Shown here piece after piece: positions 15,933-24,418 of a stretch of DNA of 64,000 nucleotides (the stretch's first letter is position 1; every line of letters starts with the position of its first letter). Both the position numbers and the translations under genes were made by a program. This DNA is from Vagococcus acidifermentans (GTDB lineage: Bacteria > Bacillota > Bacilli > Lactobacillales > Vagococcaceae), in contig NZ_NGKC01000006.1 in NCBI RefSeq assembly GCF_003987655.1, positions 62,001 through 126,000 on the forward strand. Direction: 5' to 3'. A model generated the notes under the pieces. It did no database searches and was not told the DNA's origin. It worked only from the letters and a program-made list of their open reading frames with translations.

Positions 15933-17105
15933 ATGGAAAAAAATAAGGGAAAGCACAGTACCACTTGGTTTTTCAAGTGGTTTCTGAATAATCAGGTTGT
16001 CACGGCATTGCTGATTGTTTTGCTGTGTCTGCTGATTATTTTCGTCTTTACGAAAGTATCTTATTTATTTACACCAGTTATCGAATTTGTCGGGATAGTC
16101 GGGCTGCCTGTCATCATATCGGGCTTGTTGTTCTATCTTCTGAATCCCCTTGTCGATTGGCTGGAAAAAAAAGGTATCACCCGTGTGTGGGGGATTACCA
16201 TTCTTTATATTTTGGTCGTGGCGTTAATCAGCTGGGGTGTCGTCATCTTAATTCCCCAGATTCAGCTTCAAACCAGAAGCCTGATTCAAGAATGGCCGAA
16301 TTACTGGCGTGTCATCGAAGAAAAATTTACCGAGCTGCTGACGAACCCGCTGTTTGAACAGTTCCGGACACCGCTAGAGAAAACGGCCAATGAGATTTTC
16401 GACTCTATCGGCCAGATGGTCAGCACGTATTCGAAAAATGCTTTTCAAGGTATCGGCAATATTGTCGGTGCAGTGGCAAGTATTGTCGTGACGGTTGTAA
16501 CAGTACCGTTTTTATTGTTTTTCCTATTAAAAGACGGTTCGAAAATGTTGCCTTACTTTACACAGTTTTTGCCTACGAAAGCGAGAAAGCCGATTACAGA
16601 TGTGCTATTGGATATCAACAAGCAAGTTGCGTCTTACATTACCGGTCAGCTGACAGTTGCTTTTGCCGTTGCGGTCATGTTTATCATTGGCTTTTCGGCC
16701 ATTGGGTTGGACTATAGTGTGACGCTTGGTGTTTTGGCCGGCTTTCTGAATCTGATTCCGTACGTCGGTTCGGCTTTGGCAACAGTGCCGGCAATCGTTA
16801 TTGGGATAGTTGCCGGACCTAAGATGCTGATATCTGTTATTCTGGTTTTCATTATTGAACAAACGCTGGAAGGCAGATTTGTTTCGCCGCTTGTTTTGGG
16901 CAGTAAAATGGAAATTCATCCGGTCACGATTATCTTTGTCTTATTGACAGCCGGCAAACTGTTCGGGCTGATAGGCGTGATTTTAGGAATACCCGGTTAT
17001 GCGGCCATCAAAGTTGTTGTGACACATTTCTTTGCTTGGTACAAGCAAGTGTCAGGGCTGTACGATGACGATATATTAGAAGAACAGCAAAAACAGGAGT
17101 CTTAG
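15933..17105 (+). CDS. AI-2E family transporter (YtvI/PerM-like)
   Basis: This 390-residue polytopic protein has an N-terminal two-helix pair (about 25-75), a soluble-like amphipathic region (about 110-190), then helices with LLFFLLKDG, the GYSVTLG-like LDYSVTLGVLAGFLNLIPYVGSALATVP core and a C-terminal IGLIGVILGIPGYA. This is the AI-2E/UPF0118 family, whose members include Na+/H+ antiporters and the proposed AI-2 exporter TqsA. Its substrate here is unknown. GGAGG at 15915-15919 lies inside the end of the PTS gene, so expression is coupled. The stop codon lies in the loop of its own terminator. Confidence 0.88.
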   Translation: MEKNKGKHSTTWFFKWFLNNQVVTALLIVLLCLLIIFVFTKVSYLFTPVIEFVGIVGLPVIISGLLFYLLNPLVDWLEKKGITRVWGITILYILVVALISWGVVILIPQIQLQTRSLIQEWPNYWRVIEEKFTELLTNPLFEQFRTPLEKTANEIFDSIGQMVSTYSKNAFQGIGNIVGAVASIVVTVVTVPFLLFFLLKDGSKMLPYFTQFLPTKARKPITDVLLDINKQVASYITGQLTVAFAVAVMFIIGFSAIGLDYSVTLGVLAGFLNLIPYVGSALATVPAIVIGIVAGPKMLISVILVFIIEQTLEGRFVSPLVLGSKMEIHPVTIIFVLLTAGKLFGLIGVILGIPGYAAIKVVVTHFFAWYKQVSGLYDDDILEEQQKQES

Positions 17106-17118
17106 ACTCCTGTTTTTT
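17092..17118 (+). terminator. Rho-independent terminator overlapping the stop codon
   Basis: A 10-bp stem (17092-17101 with 17105-17114), a TTA loop and T6. The TAG stop (17103-17105) of the AI-2E gene is in the loop. Confidence 0.9.
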
Positions 17119-17121
17119 ATC

Positions 17122-17733
17122 TTAAAATTGTTCGCCGATTTTTTCAGCTTCGCTCAGTGCGGCATTCAGGATGACATCGCGTTTTTCAGGGTCGTAGTCG
17201 ATTCCTTCGATAAACAACTGAGTGACATCATTGACGCCGATAAAGTTGAAAATGCCTTTAATATATTGTGATGAATAATCATTACCGTTGTACACACCGC
17301 CGTTTGACTGGATATGCAGCAGCTTTTTATTTTCTGTCAGCCCTTTTGGCCCGTTTTCAGTGTAGCGGAATGTTTTGCCCGCAACATTGATGGTGTCAAT
17401 CCATGCTTTCAGGCGAGTCGGTATATTTAAATTCCAAAGTGCGTTAGCGATAACGACTTTATCAACGCTTAAAAATTGTTCTGTCAGCTCACTAAACCGT
17501 TTGACTTTGGCCGCTTCCTCTGCGGAAAGGTCGTTTGCTTGAGCTGATTTTTGCCATCCGTTCAGCAAGTCGAAATCGATTTCAGGGATGAAATCATTGT
17601 ACAAATCCAGTGTCGTAATCGTGTCGCCGGCATGTGCTTTTCGATATGAAGCTGTAAATGTATCGAGTGCTTTTAGCGTTTTTGATTCATTTGCTGTCAA
17701 CGGATGTGCTTTAATAACAAGTAATTCTGCCAT
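17122..17733 (-). CDS. azoR: FMN-dependent NADH-azoreductase
   Basis: The 203-residue flavodoxin-fold protein shows the AzoR/AcpD family pattern: an N-terminal strand ending KAHP.TANES for the FMN phosphate, PEIDFDLL, the flavin-contacting ANALWNLNIPTRLKAWIDTI, GKTFRYTENGPKGL and QSNGGVY. It reduces azo compounds and quinones with NADH. GAGGTGGAG precedes ATG 17733. It is convergent with the AI-2E gene (16 nt apart) and shares that terminator region; it faces away from the resolvase-like gene. Confidence 0.93.
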   Translation of the reverse strand: MAELLVIKAHPLTANESKTLKALDTFTASYRKAHAGDTITTLDLYNDFIPEIDFDLLNGWQKSAQANDLSAEEAAKVKRFSELTEQFLSVDKVVIANALWNLNIPTRLKAWIDTINVAGKTFRYTENGPKGLTENKKLLHIQSNGGVYNGNDYSSQYIKGIFNFIGVNDVTQLFIEGIDYDPEKRDVILNAALSEAEKIGEQF

Positions 17734-18040
17734 GTCTCCACCTCAAAAAAAATTTTTAAAAACATAATCAATATACATGAATTGAAAGACATTCTCAATT
17801 AAAATGCTTGCACTGTTTTAAAAACCTCCTTTTTTAACTAAAAATTAAAATAAAAGGCGCGATTGCACCTTATTTTTATTTATGGTACAATTAGTATCAG
17901 AAATTTCATAACCATAGGAAAACAATGATATGGTGGGTTTTACAAAAAAAGAGTATATTATAAGCGTGGTTGAATAACATTTTTTACAAAACCGTACCGT
18001 AAAAAAAATAATTATTTAAAGTCTTAAGGGAGGATTATTA
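17734..18040. promoter_or_regulatory. 307-bp divergent intergenic region with promoter for the resolvase-like gene
   Basis: On the plus strand, TTGCAC (17863-17868) and TACAAT (17886-17891) are exactly 17 bp apart, with an extended TG before the -10, making a good sigma-A promoter. This implies an unusually long leader of about 140 nt before ATG 18041. The leader is AT-rich and contains a second run (TATTATAA at 17956-17963) without a matching -35. Nothing else was recognised. Confidence 0.6.
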
Positions 18041-18589
18041 ATGAAAACGGTAGTGTATGTACATCAAACTGGCAATGAGGAGTATGTGAATCTCCAGTTA
18101 AAAGAGGTTGAAAAGTACCCTCATGACGAACTCGTGATTGAAAACGAGAACGACAGCAAAGACGCGAAAAAAATCAATCGTTTGTTGGATGAACTTTCTG
18201 AAGGCGACCGCATTGTTGTCTACCAATTGCGCTCATTGGGCAAATCAATCATTCAGCTGGCGGACTTCTTAGGGAAACTTGACGACAAAGGCATTTCTTT
18301 GGTCGTAATCGAAAAAGACAAAGAATTCAATGGTCTCGACAATGACGTTTACTTGAATTTAGTCAAACGGATTGCTGAAACAGAAAAAATCATCATCAAA
18401 GAAAGAACAACAAAAGGATTGGAAGAAGCGCGGAAAAACGGACGTATCGGCGGCAGACCAAAGATTTCCCAGGAAAAGATTAACCAAATTCGTTTCCTTT
18501 ACAACAACAACCGCTACACATTACGTCAAATTGCAGAAGAATGCAATATCTCTTTAGGTACGGCGTACAAATACGTTCAAGAAAGATAG
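18041..18589 (+). CDS. Resolvase-fold DNA-binding protein with substituted active site
   Basis: The 182-residue product has the serine-recombinase layout: a resolvase N-terminal domain (about 1-125), the ERTTKGLEEARKNGRIGGRPK linker and a C-terminal helix-turn-helix (about 150-180, TLRQIAEECNISLGTAYKYV). The active site is not intact. Where family members have YxRVST, it has YVHQTG (catalytic Ser replaced by Thr, Arg by His), and the LDRLGRS motif reads LRSLGKS, so D67, R68 and R71 (gamma-delta numbering) are all changed. Recombination activity is therefore unlikely; a DNA-binding regulator is more plausible. GGGAGG precedes the ATG. It stands alone between a long leader and a terminator. Confidence 0.85.
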   Translation: MKTVVYVHQTGNEEYVNLQLKEVEKYPHDELVIENENDSKDAKKINRLLDELSEGDRIVVYQLRSLGKSIIQLADFLGKLDDKGISLVVIEKDKEFNGLDNDVYLNLVKRIAETEKIIIKERTTKGLEEARKNGRIGGRPKISQEKINQIRFLYNNNRYTLRQIAEECNISLGTAYKYVQER

Positions 18590-18610
18590 TCATGCCTATT
18601 TAATGATTAT

Positions 18611-18643
18611 AAAGTTATCTGTTTTCGAACAGATAACTTTTTT
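18611..18643 (+). terminator. Rho-independent terminator
   Basis: A 13-bp stem (18611-18623 with 18628-18640), a TTCG tetraloop and a T run follow the resolvase-like gene. Confidence 0.93.
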
Positions 18644-18772
18644 ATATGTTCCAGTCTGAAAATGACGTATAATAAAAGCATCATTTTTATTAAACAGGGA
18701 TGATTGAAAATTTGTGAACAGTTGAGCTATTATGATCGGGCAATTGTTCGTCAGGAAAGGGATGTGGAGCTG

Positions 18773-20407
18773 ATGATACAGGTCGTTAGTTTCGCGGGAC
18801 TTGTGATTTGCGGTCTCGTCGCATGGTATGTTTACAGCCAGTTAAAAGTAAAACAGAAAATAAGAAATGAATGGGGTAAACTGCCTTCCCCGACAAAATA
18901 TGATAAGGAAGACAGTCTCGCCAAGGCATACGATGTTTGGCGCAAACAGCAGGCAAAAATGTATCAGATAGATGATACCACTTGGTACGATTTGGACATG
19001 TGGTCAGTTTTTCAGATGCTCAATAAAACTGAAACCAGTGTCGGCTCAGAGTCGCTTTATCAGCGGTTGCGCGAGTATGACGCATCAGAGGATTTGTCGG
19101 ATTTGAAAAACATGATGACTTTTTTCGATAAGCATCCGGAAACAAGGGAAAAAGTTCAATATCATTTGGTGAAAATGGGCAAGCAAGATAATAACTATTT
19201 ACTGCCGCACATTGAAACGCCTGAAAAACAGTCGATTCCATACGAACCGTATTACTGGTTTTTAGGTGCCGGCCTAATTGTGTCACTGCTACTGACGGCT
19301 GTGGCAGGCAAGATCGGCCTGTATCTGCTGCTGCTTTTCTTGTGTGTAAATGTGCTGACTTATTACAGGGTCAAATCATTTCTGGAAACCGAGTTCCGGA
19401 CATTACGCTATTTATCTGAACTGGCGGGATTGTCGGCAAAGCTGAAAAAAACAAGTGTGCCGCTGCCGGCAGAGACGCACTCAGCCATCTCCGAAGTCCA
19501 GTCCCTGGGGCGGTATAGCAATGCGTTCCGCGTATCAGGTACAACAGAGGCGGAAATTTTGGTTGAATATGTTAATATTGTGCTGCTGTTGCCGGTTTTT
19601 GCCTACATCCGTCTCAACCGTCTGTTGAAAAGCAAACAAGAGGCCATCAGAGCGGTTTACAAGGCGGTCGGGCAAATCGAAGTAGCACTTGCCCTGAATA
19701 ATTTTAAGCTGGCAAAAACCGTCTGTGAAGCCACGGAGATGAAAAGCAGAGGTGTGGAGGCGGTCGGGCTGAGGCATCCCTTGATTGACGAATGTGTTCC
19801 TAATCCGGTCTGTTGGGAGCAGGCCACACTGGTCACCGGTTCGAACGCATCCGGCAAGTCGACTTATGTGAAAGCTATTGCCATCAACCTCATACTGGCC
19901 CAAACGGTGGGGATTGCCATAGCGGACACGTTCAATTATTTTCCGGGACTGGTGATGACGGCAATGGCCGTGGAAGATGATGTACTGGCAGGCGACAGCT
20001 ATTTTATTGCTGAATTGAAATCCTTGCACCGCGTCATTTCGCAAGTTGAAGACGGAGTCATGGTTTACGGCTTCATTGATGAGATTCTGAAAGGTACGAA
20101 CACGATTGAGCGGATTGCCTCGTCGGCCAGTGTCATGGTATGGTTGTCGCGTTCACAAGCACTGGTACTTGTTGCGACCCACGATATTGAGCTGACAGAA
20201 ATACTGCACGATACATGTGCAAATATCCACTTCCGCGAAACAATTTCTGATGAGCAGGGGATGATGTTTGATTTTAAGGTGCGCTCTGGAGCGTCTACAA
20301 CAAGCAATGCCATTTTATTGCTGGACCACTTGCTTTTCCCGCAGGAAATCGTCCAAGCGGCTAACCGCCGGGCGGCTGACTATAGAGATACCCGCGTCTG
20401 GACGTGA
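18773..20407 (+). CDS. Membrane-associated MutS-family ATPase (not canonical MutS)
   Basis: This 544-residue protein has only the MutS lever/ATPase core. Walker A is GSNASGKST (about residue 362), followed by a Walker B-like FIDEIL and the VATHD switch. Before it come a hydrophobic N-terminal segment (3-22) and two or three more hydrophobic stretches near 170-205 and 270-290, so it is probably membrane-bound. The mismatch-recognition domain is missing. It resembles the MutS-related proteins of streptococci and lactobacilli, which have no proven repair role. Start is uncertain: ATG 18773 follows GGAAAGG/GTGGAG, while TTG 18704 has GGGA only 3 nt away and would add 23 residues. Confidence 0.8.
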   Translation: MIQVVSFAGLVICGLVAWYVYSQLKVKQKIRNEWGKLPSPTKYDKEDSLAKAYDVWRKQQAKMYQIDDTTWYDLDMWSVFQMLNKTETSVGSESLYQRLREYDASEDLSDLKNMMTFFDKHPETREKVQYHLVKMGKQDNNYLLPHIETPEKQSIPYEPYYWFLGAGLIVSLLLTAVAGKIGLYLLLLFLCVNVLTYYRVKSFLETEFRTLRYLSELAGLSAKLKKTSVPLPAETHSAISEVQSLGRYSNAFRVSGTTEAEILVEYVNIVLLLPVFAYIRLNRLLKSKQEAIRAVYKAVGQIEVALALNNFKLAKTVCEATEMKSRGVEAVGLRHPLIDECVPNPVCWEQATLVTGSNASGKSTYVKAIAINLILAQTVGIAIADTFNYFPGLVMTAMAVEDDVLAGDSYFIAELKSLHRVISQVEDGVMVYGFIDEILKGTNTIERIASSASVMVWLSRSQALVLVATHDIELTEILHDTCANIHFRETISDEQGMMFDFKVRSGASTTSNAILLLDHLLFPQEIVQAANRRAADYRDTRVWT

Positions 20408-20426
20408 TGACACCCAGCGTTTCTGT

Positions 20427-20455
20427 TTTTTTTTATTTTCGAAATCTGTTATACT
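20427..20455 (+). promoter_or_regulatory. Possible extended -10 promoter of the cardiolipin synthase gene
   Basis: TGTTATACT (TATACT 20450-20455) lies 41 bp before the start; the -35 position is only a T run. Confidence 0.4.
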
Positions 20456-20496
20456 ACGTTATATGTTAATTGACTGAGGAAGTGTGGGGAAGCAAG

Positions 20497-22038
20497 ATGA
20501 AGAATCTCTTAAAGATAATGACCAATCGCATCATTATTATTGTGTTTTTGATTATTCTGCAGCTGGCTGTCCTGTTGACAGTCGTCTGGCGATTCAATGA
20601 TTTCTTTGTCTATTTTTATGCGACAAATATTGTTATTTCGATTTTTATTGTCTTGAAAATCATCAATAATCGGAGTAATCCGGCTTATAAAATAGCTTGG
20701 CTCGTGCCTATTATGCTGATACCCATTTTTGGCACAGCGATTTATTTGATTTTTGGCCGTGTCCGGTTTAAAAAATCTGAAAAGATTAAAATGTTTATTA
20801 TCCAGAAAAAAGAAAAAGAGGCAAACGAGCGCACTGTCACCGCTTTGGACATGTCAGGGCTGTCGCTGGATGCGCGTGCGCAGGCGCATTATTTAAGTCA
20901 TTTTGGTGAAAGTTCGTTGTTTGTCAATTCAAGCAGCCGCTATTTTCCTTTAGGCGAAGAAGCATTTCAGGCGATGCTGGAAGAAATGGAAAAAGCGGAA
21001 AAATATCTTTTCTTGGAGTATTTTATTATTGCGGAAGGCAAAATGTGGGACACTATTTTGGAAGTCATGGTCCGCAAAGCCAGAGAAGGGGTCGACGTGA
21101 GGCTCATGTATGATGATTTCGGCTGTTTGCTGACTTTGCCGCATAATTACGACAAAGAACTTGAGCGGATGGGCATCAAGTGCTGTATATTCAACCAGAT
21201 AAATCCGGTATTGTCCCCGATCTTTAACAACCGCAATCACCGGAAAATTTTGGTCATTGACGGCAAGGTCGCATTTACTGGCGGAATAAATCTGGCGGAT
21301 GAATACATCAATCAATACGAGCGGTTCGGCCATTGGAAGGACAATGCCATCATGGTCAAAGGAGAAGTGGCATGGGGCTTTACGCTGCTGTTTCTGTCTT
21401 TATGGGAGTACTCGCGGGGGAAAGAGCGGGACTATGCCTATTATTTCCCTGGTTACGAAGCGTTGCGTCTGGCTGCAGGGGAAGAATCTCAGGGCTATTA
21501 CCACCCGTATGTGGATTCCCCTTTTGATAAAGAAGACGTGGGCATGAACGTTTACCTTAATTTGATTTACCGGGCTGAAAAATACGTGTATATCACAACA
21601 CCTTATCTAGTGATTGATAATCTGCTGACCGAAGCGCTGACGACTGCCGCCAAAAGTGGTGTGGATGTCCACATCATCACCCCGCATATCCCGGATAAAT
21701 GGTACGTTCATGAAGTCACCCGTTCCAACTATGCGCGGCTGATGGAGTCCGGCGTGAGGATTTTTGAATACACACCGGGATTTATCCATTCCAAAACCTT
21801 TGTCGTGGACGGTGAGTATGCGACGGTGGGGACAGTCAATCTGGATTACCGCAGTCTGTACTTGCATTTTGAAAACGGGATCTGGATGTATCAGTCGCCG
21901 TCAGTTCAAGAAGTACTGCAAGACCACTTGCATACAGAGGCACTCAGTCAGGAGATGACTCTTGAGGATGTCCACCGGGTATCTTGGCTGCGGACGATGC
22001 TTCGCGCCGTGCTGGGTGTCTTTTCACCGCTACTCTAA
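20497..22038 (+). CDS. cls: Cardiolipin synthase (phospholipase D family)
   Basis: The 513-residue membrane enzyme condenses two phosphatidylglycerols to cardiolipin and glycerol. Two N-terminal helices (about 8-28 and 35-75) precede two PLD catalytic motifs: HRKILVIDGKVAFTGG in the first half and HSKTFVVDGEYATVGT in the second, each with HxKxxxxD. Length fits Firmicute Cls proteins (480-520). GGGGAAG at 20486 on positions the start at ATG 20497; an in-frame start at 20470 is weaker. It lies downstream of the MutS-like gene with its own likely promoter. Confidence 0.93.
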   Translation: MKNLLKIMTNRIIIIVFLIILQLAVLLTVVWRFNDFFVYFYATNIVISIFIVLKIINNRSNPAYKIAWLVPIMLIPIFGTAIYLIFGRVRFKKSEKIKMFIIQKKEKEANERTVTALDMSGLSLDARAQAHYLSHFGESSLFVNSSSRYFPLGEEAFQAMLEEMEKAEKYLFLEYFIIAEGKMWDTILEVMVRKAREGVDVRLMYDDFGCLLTLPHNYDKELERMGIKCCIFNQINPVLSPIFNNRNHRKILVIDGKVAFTGGINLADEYINQYERFGHWKDNAIMVKGEVAWGFTLLFLSLWEYSRGKERDYAYYFPGYEALRLAAGEESQGYYHPYVDSPFDKEDVGMNVYLNLIYRAEKYVYITTPYLVIDNLLTEALTTAAKSGVDVHIITPHIPDKWYVHEVTRSNYARLMESGVRIFEYTPGFIHSKTFVVDGEYATVGTVNLDYRSLYLHFENGIWMYQSPSVQEVLQDHLHTEALSQEMTLEDVHRVSWLRTMLRAVLGVFSPLL

Positions 22039-22053
22039 TAAAAACCAAAGTGT

Positions 22054-22082
22054 TTTACGGATTGTGCGGTTCATCGTATACT
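22054..22082 (+). promoter_or_regulatory. Promoter of the cysteine desulfurase gene
   Basis: TTTACG (22054-22059) and TATACT (22077-22082) are 17 bp apart, ending 41 bp before the start codon. Confidence 0.55.
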
Positions 22083-22122
22083 GTAGATAACGGGTAAATA
22101 ATAAAGAAAAGGACAGTTGAAA

Positions 22123-23271
22123 ATGACACACATCTATTTAGATCATGCTGCAACGACACCGATGCACCCGGCAGTCGTTGATGAAATGACGCGGATTATG
22201 ACAACCGTTTACGGCAATCCATCCAGTATCCACCAATTCGGGAGACAGGCGCACAGCGAACTGGAAAAAGCGCGGGAGACAGTGGCACAGGCGATTCACG
22301 CGGAACCGCAGGAAATCATCTTTAACAGCGGCGGTACCGAAGGGGATAATACGGCCATCATCCAGACTGCTTTAGCCAGAGAACATCTTGGCAAACACAT
22401 CATAACACTGAACGTCGAGCACAGCGCGGTGCTGAAATCGCTCGCCTTTTTGGCGGCACGGGGGTTTGATATCACTTATCTGCCTGTTGCTGAAGACGGT
22501 TCGATTCAAGCGGCAGATGTGGCTGCGGCACTGCGGGATGATACCATACTGGTCACTATGATGTATGGCAACAATGAAACAGGTAATCTTTACCCAATCG
22601 CCGAAGTCGGTCAGCTGCTGGCCGCACATCAAGCCTACTTTCACGTGGATGCAGTTCAGGCATTCGGGACGGAAGCAATTGATGTGAAGCAACTGCAGGT
22701 GGATTTTTTAAGTGTTTCAGCACATAAAATCAATGGGCCGAAAGGTGTCGGCTTTCTCTATCTGCGCGGCGGCATTTCAATAGAGCCTTATGCCCATGGC
22801 GGCGAACAGGAATTTAAAAAAAGGGCCGGCACGGAAAATTTGGCAGGTATCGCCGGACTGGCCAAGGCGGTCCAGCTGCTGGACGATGATGCCAAAGCTG
22901 CAAAACGGCAGACGTATCAGCAGTTCAAAGATATCATTTTACAAGAACTGACCGCAGCGCAAATCCCGTTTGAAATCAATGGTGACCCCGCTAACAGTCT
23001 GGCGCACATATTGAATCTTTGGGTCAAGGGCATTAAAAACAATGTCCTGCTGTTGAATCTTGATTTGGCAGGTTTTGCTGTTTCGACCGGTTCGGCATGC
23101 AGTGCCGGTGATGTCAAGCCTTCGCGGGTCATTGTCGCGCTGCGCGGCGAATCATCGCCGGCGGCTACGGAATCTATCCGTATCAGCTTTGGGCTGGGAC
23201 TGACTGAGGCGGACATCCGCCGCTTTGCCGCTGAGCTGGTTAAAATCATTACACGTCTCAAGCACCGGTAA
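22123..23271 (+). CDS. Cysteine desulfurase (NifS/IscS class)
   Basis: The 382-residue PLP enzyme takes sulfur (or, for some members, selenium) from cysteine for thionucleosides, Fe-S clusters or cofactors. It opens with YLDHAATTP, has the PLP His of NVEHSAV, the Schiff-base Lys in SAHKINGPKG and the persulfide Cys in STGSACSAG. ATG 22123 follows AAAGGA by 10 nt; TTG 22117 would also fit. The next gene is DUF1831, a pairing common in Lactobacillales. The enzyme could serve tRNA thiolation; the window contains no ISC or SUF scaffold and no mnmA. Confidence 0.9.
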   Translation: MTHIYLDHAATTPMHPAVVDEMTRIMTTVYGNPSSIHQFGRQAHSELEKARETVAQAIHAEPQEIIFNSGGTEGDNTAIIQTALAREHLGKHIITLNVEHSAVLKSLAFLAARGFDITYLPVAEDGSIQAADVAAALRDDTILVTMMYGNNETGNLYPIAEVGQLLAAHQAYFHVDAVQAFGTEAIDVKQLQVDFLSVSAHKINGPKGVGFLYLRGGISIEPYAHGGEQEFKKRAGTENLAGIAGLAKAVQLLDDDAKAAKRQTYQQFKDIILQELTAAQIPFEINGDPANSLAHILNLWVKGIKNNVLLLNLDLAGFAVSTGSACSAGDVKPSRVIVALRGESSPAATESIRISFGLGLTEADIRRFAAELVKIITRLKHR

Positions 23272-23334
23272 AGCATGGCACATCGGCTGGAAATCAGATA
23301 TAATGAAGTGAAACGTACATGGAGGGGGATTTTA

Positions 23335-23679
23335 ATGGCATTTTTAAAAAAGGCTGCGGTATTAGGCAGCAATGATTACTATGAGGTAAATCCGCAAGCT
23401 AAAAAATATTTGTTCAGGGATTACGGGTTTAAGGAAACAGCATCTGGCAATCTGCAGCTGATTCGTCCGTTGGATACGAATCTGCAAAATAAACAGAGCC
23501 CGAAATTAAAAATAACAGTGGCGGAAGATTTGCAGACGCTGAAGATGTCCATTACAACAGCTAACGGCATGAAGGCGCTGAATATTTTCAACAGTGCGGC
23601 TCATCAAGATAAACAGGAACAATTCAATTATTTAATGGCAGACATGGTTCATGCCGGCTGTCTGGTTAAAAGCGAATAG
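23335..23679 (+). CDS. DUF1831 family protein
   Basis: This 114-residue soluble protein of the DUF1831 family is found almost only in Lactobacillales, usually beside a cysteine desulfurase as here (64 nt downstream). No enzymatic motif is visible. A very strong GGAGGGGG site precedes ATG 23335; a frame opening at 23275 is not supported. The linkage suggests an accessory role in sulfur transfer, which is inference. Confidence 0.85.
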   Translation: MAFLKKAAVLGSNDYYEVNPQAKKYLFRDYGFKETASGNLQLIRPLDTNLQNKQSPKLKITVAEDLQTLKMSITTANGMKALNIFNSAAHQDKQEQFNYLMADMVHAGCLVKSE

Positions 23680-23730
23680 TCAGTCAAACTGCTGGAAACA
23701 ATGAAGTCGTTGCGGAAAGGAATGTGACCC

Positions 23731-24288
23731 ATGACGAAGAAAGTGCTCATTATCAATTTTGATATGGAAAGTTTATCATACCAAGCTTTTTCAGAAATAA
23801 AAAAATTACATGCTCAGCGGGCAATTGTCGGTGAACAGATGGCAATTATTCATCAGAAAAACGACAACAGCCATCAATTTGAAATCAAGGACTTTATTGA
23901 TTTCACCGGCAACAATCACACGGCAAAAGACAGCACAATCGGTATGCTTGTCGGCATCCTGATGGGACCGCTCGGACTGCTTTTGGGCTGGTTTGCCGGC
24001 AGCATGATCGGTTCTTACCGGGATGCCAAGGAAATCCGCACAGCCAACAGTGTTTTTGAACATTTGGTCAAGAACATTTGCCCCGGTCAGACGGGGGTCA
24101 TCTTAATTGCGGAAGAAGAAGACAACCGTCCGTTAAATCATATTATTTTTGATAATCTGGGCGGCCACATTGTGCGTCTGGACTATGACGATGTTGCTTC
24201 AGAGATGTCGGATGCCAAGGAAATAGAAGAAAGTGCCTGCAACCAGGCACAGCAGAAATGGTCTGACCGGCAACAATTAAAGAGATGA
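23731..24288 (+). CDS. DUF1269-like protein with a glycine-rich hydrophobic hairpin
   Basis: The 185-residue protein has a ferredoxin-like N-terminal region (about 1-70), a glycine-rich hydrophobic hairpin (about 70-92, GMLVGILMGPLGLLLGWFAGS) and a second soluble domain. This arrangement matches the DUF1269 group of small membrane-associated, often stress-related proteins of unknown function. GGAAAGGAATG precedes the ATG. It is followed by a terminator and so ends the desulfurase unit or forms its own. Confidence 0.75.
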   Translation: MTKKVLIINFDMESLSYQAFSEIKKLHAQRAIVGEQMAIIHQKNDNSHQFEIKDFIDFTGNNHTAKDSTIGMLVGILMGPLGLLLGWFAGSMIGSYRDAKEIRTANSVFEHLVKNICPGQTGVILIAEEEDNRPLNHIIFDNLGGHIVRLDYDDVASEMSDAKEIEESACNQAQQKWSDRQQLKR

Positions 24289-24293
24289 CGTGT

Positions 24294-24326
24294 GTTCCTA
24301 TGTGAGTCACATAGGAACTTTTTTTT
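24294..24326 (+). terminator. Rho-independent terminator
   Basis: An 11-bp perfect stem (24294-24304 with 24308-24318), an AGT loop and eight T. Confidence 0.95.
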
Positions 24327-24418
24327 GAATGACGGACGCATGTGGGCTTATATTTGCGAAACAACGTAAAATCCCATACAATAATGACAGAAAATCTCAC
24401 AGAAAAGTTGGGTAATAC

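Noticed and set aside
18041-18589. Active site-specific resolvase/invertase of a mobile element
   Set aside because: All catalytic residues are changed, and no inverted repeats, transposase or cargo genes surround it.
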